A stretch of 39,471 bases of DNA, taken from NCBI GenBank assembly GCA_046155615.1, contig JBJXFP010000174.1, positions 1 to 39,471 on the forward strand, written 5' to 3'. Source of the stretch: JANNVZ01 sp046155615 (GTDB lineage Bacteria; Bacteroidota; Bacteroidia; Flavobacteriales_D; Sanyastnellaceae). Below the pieces are notes generated by a model. The model was given only the letters and a program-made list of their open reading frames with translations, did not search any database and was not told the origin of the DNA. A program made the position numbers and the translations under genes. Below are positions 36,891 through 39,471 of this stretch, piece after piece; the first letter of the stretch is position 1, and each line of letters begins with the position of its first letter.

Positions 36891-38579
36891 ATGGCTGACG
36901 ACAAAAAAATAATTTTCAGCATGGTAGGCGTGAACAAAATCACACCCACAGGCAAACACATCATCAAGAACATCTACCTGAGCTTTTACTACGGAGCTAA
37001 AATTGGCATACTCGGTATGAACGGTGCAGGTAAGAGTACAGTGATGAAAATAATAGCAGGCCTCGACCAAAGCTACCAGGGCGATGTAGTGTGGAGCCCC
37101 GGCTATAGTGTAGGCTATCTGCCGCAGGAACCACAGCTTGACGACAACAAGACTGTGCGCGAAATAGTGGAGGAAGGAGTGAAACCCATCACCGATGCAC
37201 TAAAGGAGTACGAGGAGATTAACGCCAAATTCATGGATGAAGAAATCCTGAATGACCCCGAGAAGATGGAAGCACTGATGAACAAACAGGCTGTTGCACA
37301 AGACAAAATAGAATCCCTCGGTGGCTGGGACTTGGACAATAAGCTCTCCGTAGCCATGGATGCCCTGCGATGTCCTGCCGAAGAGCAGAAAATAGGCGTA
37401 CTCAGTGGTGGCGAACGTAGGCGTGTAGCCCTGTGCCGCCTCCTGCTGCAAAACCCTGATGTGCTGCTGCTGGACGAACCGACCAACCACTTAGATGCTG
37501 AAAGCGTGCAATGGTTGGAGCAACACTTAGCTCAATACCGCGGCACCGTGCTGGCTGTGACTCACGACAGGTATTTCTTAGACAATGTAGCTGGCTGGAT
37601 ATTAGAACTGGATCGTGGCGAAGGCATTCCATACCAAGGCAACTACTCATCATGGCTTGAGCAGAAAGCCAGGCGACTGGCACAAGAGGAAAAAGGTGAA
37701 AGCAAGCGCAGAAAAATTCTTGAACGCGAATTGGAGTGGGTGCGAAGCAATCCCAAAGGCCGCCAGACAAAAAACAAGGCGCGCCTGGCCAACTATGATA
37801 AAATGATGAGCGAAGACGAAAGGGAGAAAGAAGCAAAATTGGAAATACCTATTCCCAACGGCCCTCGACTCGGCAATGACGTCATTGAATTTACCAATGT
37901 AGCCAAAGCCTTTGATGACAAACTGCTGATAGAGAACCTCAGTTTCAAGCTGCCACCTGCCGGTATAGTGGGAGTCATTGGACCTAATGGAGCAGGTAAA
38001 ACCACGCTCTTCCGCATGATAATGAATGAAGACACCCCCGATAGCGGCACCATTCGCATTGGCGACACTGTAAAAATTGGGTACGTGGATCAGGCTCATG
38101 GCGATATAGACAACAACAAATCCATATATGAAGTGATAAGTGGTGGCAACGAGGTGATAGACATGGGCGGCCAGAGCATCAACTCGCGCGCATACTGCGG
38201 CAAGTTCAACTTCCAGGGAGCCGACCAGCAGAAGAAGTGCGGAGTACTCAGTGGCGGTGAGCGCAACCGCCTGCACTTAGCTATGACACTAAAGACCGAA
38301 GCCAATGTGTTGCTGCTCGATGAGCCTACCAACGATATAGATGTAAACACCCTGCGCGCATTGGAAGAAGGCATTCAGAGTTTTGCAGGATGTGCCGTAG
38401 TCATATCACACGACAGGTGGTTCCTCGATAGAATATGTACCCACATACTCGCCTTCGAGGGCGACTCGCAGGTCTATTACTTCGAAGGAACGTTCAGCGA
38501 ATACGAAGAGAACAAACAAAAACGGCTGGGTGACACCACCCCGCACCGCATCAAGTACCGCAAATTGGTGCGCGGTTAA
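36891..38579 (+). CDS. ettA: EttA, energy-dependent translational throttle ABC-F protein
   Basis: This 562-residue protein has two ABC cassettes and no membrane spans. The Walker A motifs are 'GMNGAGKST' (~43) and 'GPNGAGKTT' (~364), the signatures 'LSGGERRRV' (~170) and 'LSGGERNRL' (~453). An EttA-type arm and linker lie in between ('EGIPYQGNYSSWLEQKARRL', 'WVRSNPKGRQTKNKARL'). Length and the 'KIIFSMVGVNKITP' start are typical. EttA binds the ribosomal E site and gates the first peptide bonds according to the ATP/ADP ratio. The ATG at 36891 is preceded by the T/A-rich leader common in this phylum; the 184-bp gap upstream shows no other feature. Confidence 0.97.
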   Translation: MADDKKIIFSMVGVNKITPTGKHIIKNIYLSFYYGAKIGILGMNGAGKSTVMKIIAGLDQSYQGDVVWSPGYSVGYLPQEPQLDDNKTVREIVEEGVKPITDALKEYEEINAKFMDEEILNDPEKMEALMNKQAVAQDKIESLGGWDLDNKLSVAMDALRCPAEEQKIGVLSGGERRRVALCRLLLQNPDVLLLDEPTNHLDAESVQWLEQHLAQYRGTVLAVTHDRYFLDNVAGWILELDRGEGIPYQGNYSSWLEQKARRLAQEEKGESKRRKILERELEWVRSNPKGRQTKNKARLANYDKMMSEDEREKEAKLEIPIPNGPRLGNDVIEFTNVAKAFDDKLLIENLSFKLPPAGIVGVIGPNGAGKTTLFRMIMNEDTPDSGTIRIGDTVKIGYVDQAHGDIDNNKSIYEVISGGNEVIDMGGQSINSRAYCGKFNFQGADQQKKCGVLSGGERNRLHLAMTLKTEANVLLLDEPTNDIDVNTLRALEEGIQSFAGCAVVISHDRWFLDRICTHILAFEGDSQVYYFEGTFSEYEENKQKRLGDTTPHRIKYRKLVRG

Positions 38580-38705
38580 TGCTCCCTTGGCTTTTCAACC
38601 ATACTGTGCAAAAAATGAATGGATTGGTGTGCAAAGTTTGAGATATAAAACACATCTTTGTCATGAACAACAATTACATAAACTCATCTCTGCACCCGAA
38701 CCTAA

Positions 38706-38864
38706 ATGAAAAAAGAACCTGACAAGAAAGCCGCGGACAATACCACACCCGATGATGTAGCCGCATTGCGCGAACAAAAAACAAAACTCGAACTGGAACT
38801 GCACCAGCGCGAAGAACAACTGCTGAACATACTGAGTTATGTACAGAGCAAACCCAAAGTTTGA
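38706..38864 (+). CDS. Small acidic/basic helical protein, 52 residues
   Basis: An uninterrupted frame from ATG 38706 to TGA 38862-38864 encodes a 52-residue protein beginning MKKEPDKKAADNTTPDDV. A single amphipathic helix follows, 'LREQKTKLELELHQREEQL' with heptad-like leucines, ending 'LSYVQSKPKV'. It has a candidate -7 box CATCTTTG upstream (38653-38660) and a strong terminator 33 bp behind, so it looks like a real single-gene transcript. I do not recognise the family; short coiled-coil proteins like this often dimerise. Confidence 0.65.
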   Translation: MKKEPDKKAADNTTPDDVAALREQKTKLELELHQREEQLLNILSYVQSKPKV

Positions 38865-38896
38865 ATTGTGCATTTGTTGACATAGTTTTAAGGGTT

Positions 38897-38928
38897 ACCC
38901 CGGCTGCCATGGCCGGGGTTTCTTTTTT
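38897..38928 (+). terminator. Terminator after the 52-residue protein gene
   Basis: ACCCCGGC (38897-38904) pairs with GCCGGGGT (38912-38919) around a 7-nt loop, followed by TTCTTTTTT. Confidence 0.9.
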
Positions 38929-39026
38929 ATGGAGAATGAAAAAACCCATTTCCCGTTGGGGTAAATAATTGATTTGGTGTAACACCTCCGAAACCATCAT
39001 TTTCAACCCCAAACCAAAAATCACCA

Positions 39027-39471
39027 ATGAAAAAAATTTTACTACTTGCTGCCTGCCTCATGTGCGGGCTTTTTTCTTTTTCGCAAAGCGACATAGAAGT
39101 GCAGCACGATGCGCTGGAGGTGCGCTTCATCAAAGGCACAAAGCAATACGACCTGGTGTCGCAGCAATACCTGCGGAGCCAGAGTGCATGGCAGGGTTTC
39201 CTTCAAGTGCATGGCACATGGTATGTGCATTTCAATGAAGCCACAGGCCTCCCCCACCGTGCATACGGTGCGCCCATCAGCATGGTGCAAGACACACCCG
39301 AAGCCATGGCCCTGAGCTTTGCGCAAGACCACCTCGCCATGTACAACTTGCCCCTGGCTGAGTTGGTGCCATACATCGCGCAGCCCAAAGGCAAATACCA
39401 GTGGGCCAATTTCTCTCAGATGCATGAGGGGCACAAAGTGCTTGGTGGCAAATACACCGTGAAGTTCAGCG
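39027..39471 (+). CDS. Secreted protein with FTP-like propeptide, possible M36/M4 metalloprotease (3'-truncated)
   Basis: ATG 39027 opens a frame that runs off the window (148 residues visible). It begins with a signal peptide (MKKILLLAACLMCGLFSFSQ). The following sequence has 'GTWYVHFNEATGLPHRAYG', 'ALSFAQDHLAMYNLPLAEL' and 'FSQMHEGHKVLGGKYTVKF'. This resembles the FTP/PepSY propeptide region of fungalysin (M36) or thermolysin (M4) precursors, where the last motif ends the FTP domain. The catalytic domain would lie beyond the window, so the protease call is an inference. A palindrome GGTGTAACACC (38977-38987) precedes it. Confidence 0.7.
   Translation, partial: MKKILLLAACLMCGLFSFSQSDIEVQHDALEVRFIKGTKQYDLVSQQYLRSQSAWQGFLQVHGTWYVHFNEATGLPHRAYGAPISMVQDTPEAMALSFAQDHLAMYNLPLAELVPYIAQPKGKYQWANFSQMHEGHKVLGGKYTVKFS

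Noticed and set aside
36647..36898. 83-residue plus-strand frame before ettA
   Set aside because: It starts inside the signal-peptide region of the opposite-strand GEVED gene and ends in the ettA start; the composition looks non-coding.
37650..38276. 208-residue frame on the minus strand
   Set aside because: Antisense shadow of ettA; no recognisable domain.

Overview
The window looks like a chromosomal segment of a Bacteroidota bacterium. The evidence is a type IX secretion (T9SS) C-terminal sorting domain, a GEVED-domain secreted protein, a START-like protein and DUF1573 and GSCFA proteins typical of the phylum, a bacillithiol gene (bshC), almost no Shine-Dalgarno sequences, and candidate promoters of the Bacteroidota TTTG / TAnnTTTG type. 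No order-level assignment is possible from sequence reading alone. Most of the window is ordinary core genome; the accessory-looking pieces are one probable single-gene mobile unit, one palindromic repeat array and several hairpin-rich intergenic stretches.

Layout. 1-4.9 kb: the end of bshC, ruvX, dapD, a family-9 glycosyltransferase whose reading frame has no normal start codon, a GSCFA protein and a small secreted protein, closed by a strong terminator. 4.9-10.1 kb: a run of hairpins, a secreted cupin, uvrA, a 367-bp gene-free stretch with imperfect repeats, and an unusual FKBP-TonB fusion protein. 10.1-13.2 kb: a four-gene sulfur operon (persulfide dioxygenase-rhodanese, two YeeE/YedE-type membrane proteins, periplasmic rhodanese) preceded by a near-perfect Crp/Fnr-type operator. 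13.2-14.5 kb: an AAA ATPase/DUF4143 gene enclosed by two inverted copies of a 37-bp palindrome and a 5-bp direct repeat. 14.5-22.3 kb: di-haem peroxidase, YdeI-like protein, secreted proteins, tRNA methyltransferase, START-like protein, tRNA-Met, an RRM RNA-binding protein, O-methyltransferase, MscS channel and CPBP protease.

22.3-29.7 kb: an AT-rich orphan membrane protein, a seven-unit palindromic array with an exact 42-nt period, an SUI1 factor overlapping a THUMP methyltransferase, an S41 protease, a DUF1573 protein, a T9SS cargo protein, a DUF4440 protein and a rhomboid protease. 29.9-39.5 kb: a 1759-residue TPR/PD40/coiled-coil/SPOR-like envelope protein, a GEVED protein with a dockerin-like end, ettA, a 52-residue small protein and the start of a secreted protein resembling a metalloprotease propeptide.

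The most interesting items are the palindrome-bounded ATPase unit at 13214-14474, whose flanking direct repeat suggests insertion as a discrete element; the 42-nt palindromic array at 23190-23475; the FKBP-TonB fusion; the Crp/Fnr-controlled sulfur operon; and the glycosyltransferase with no conventional start. All functional calls come from reading the translated sequences; no database search was run.
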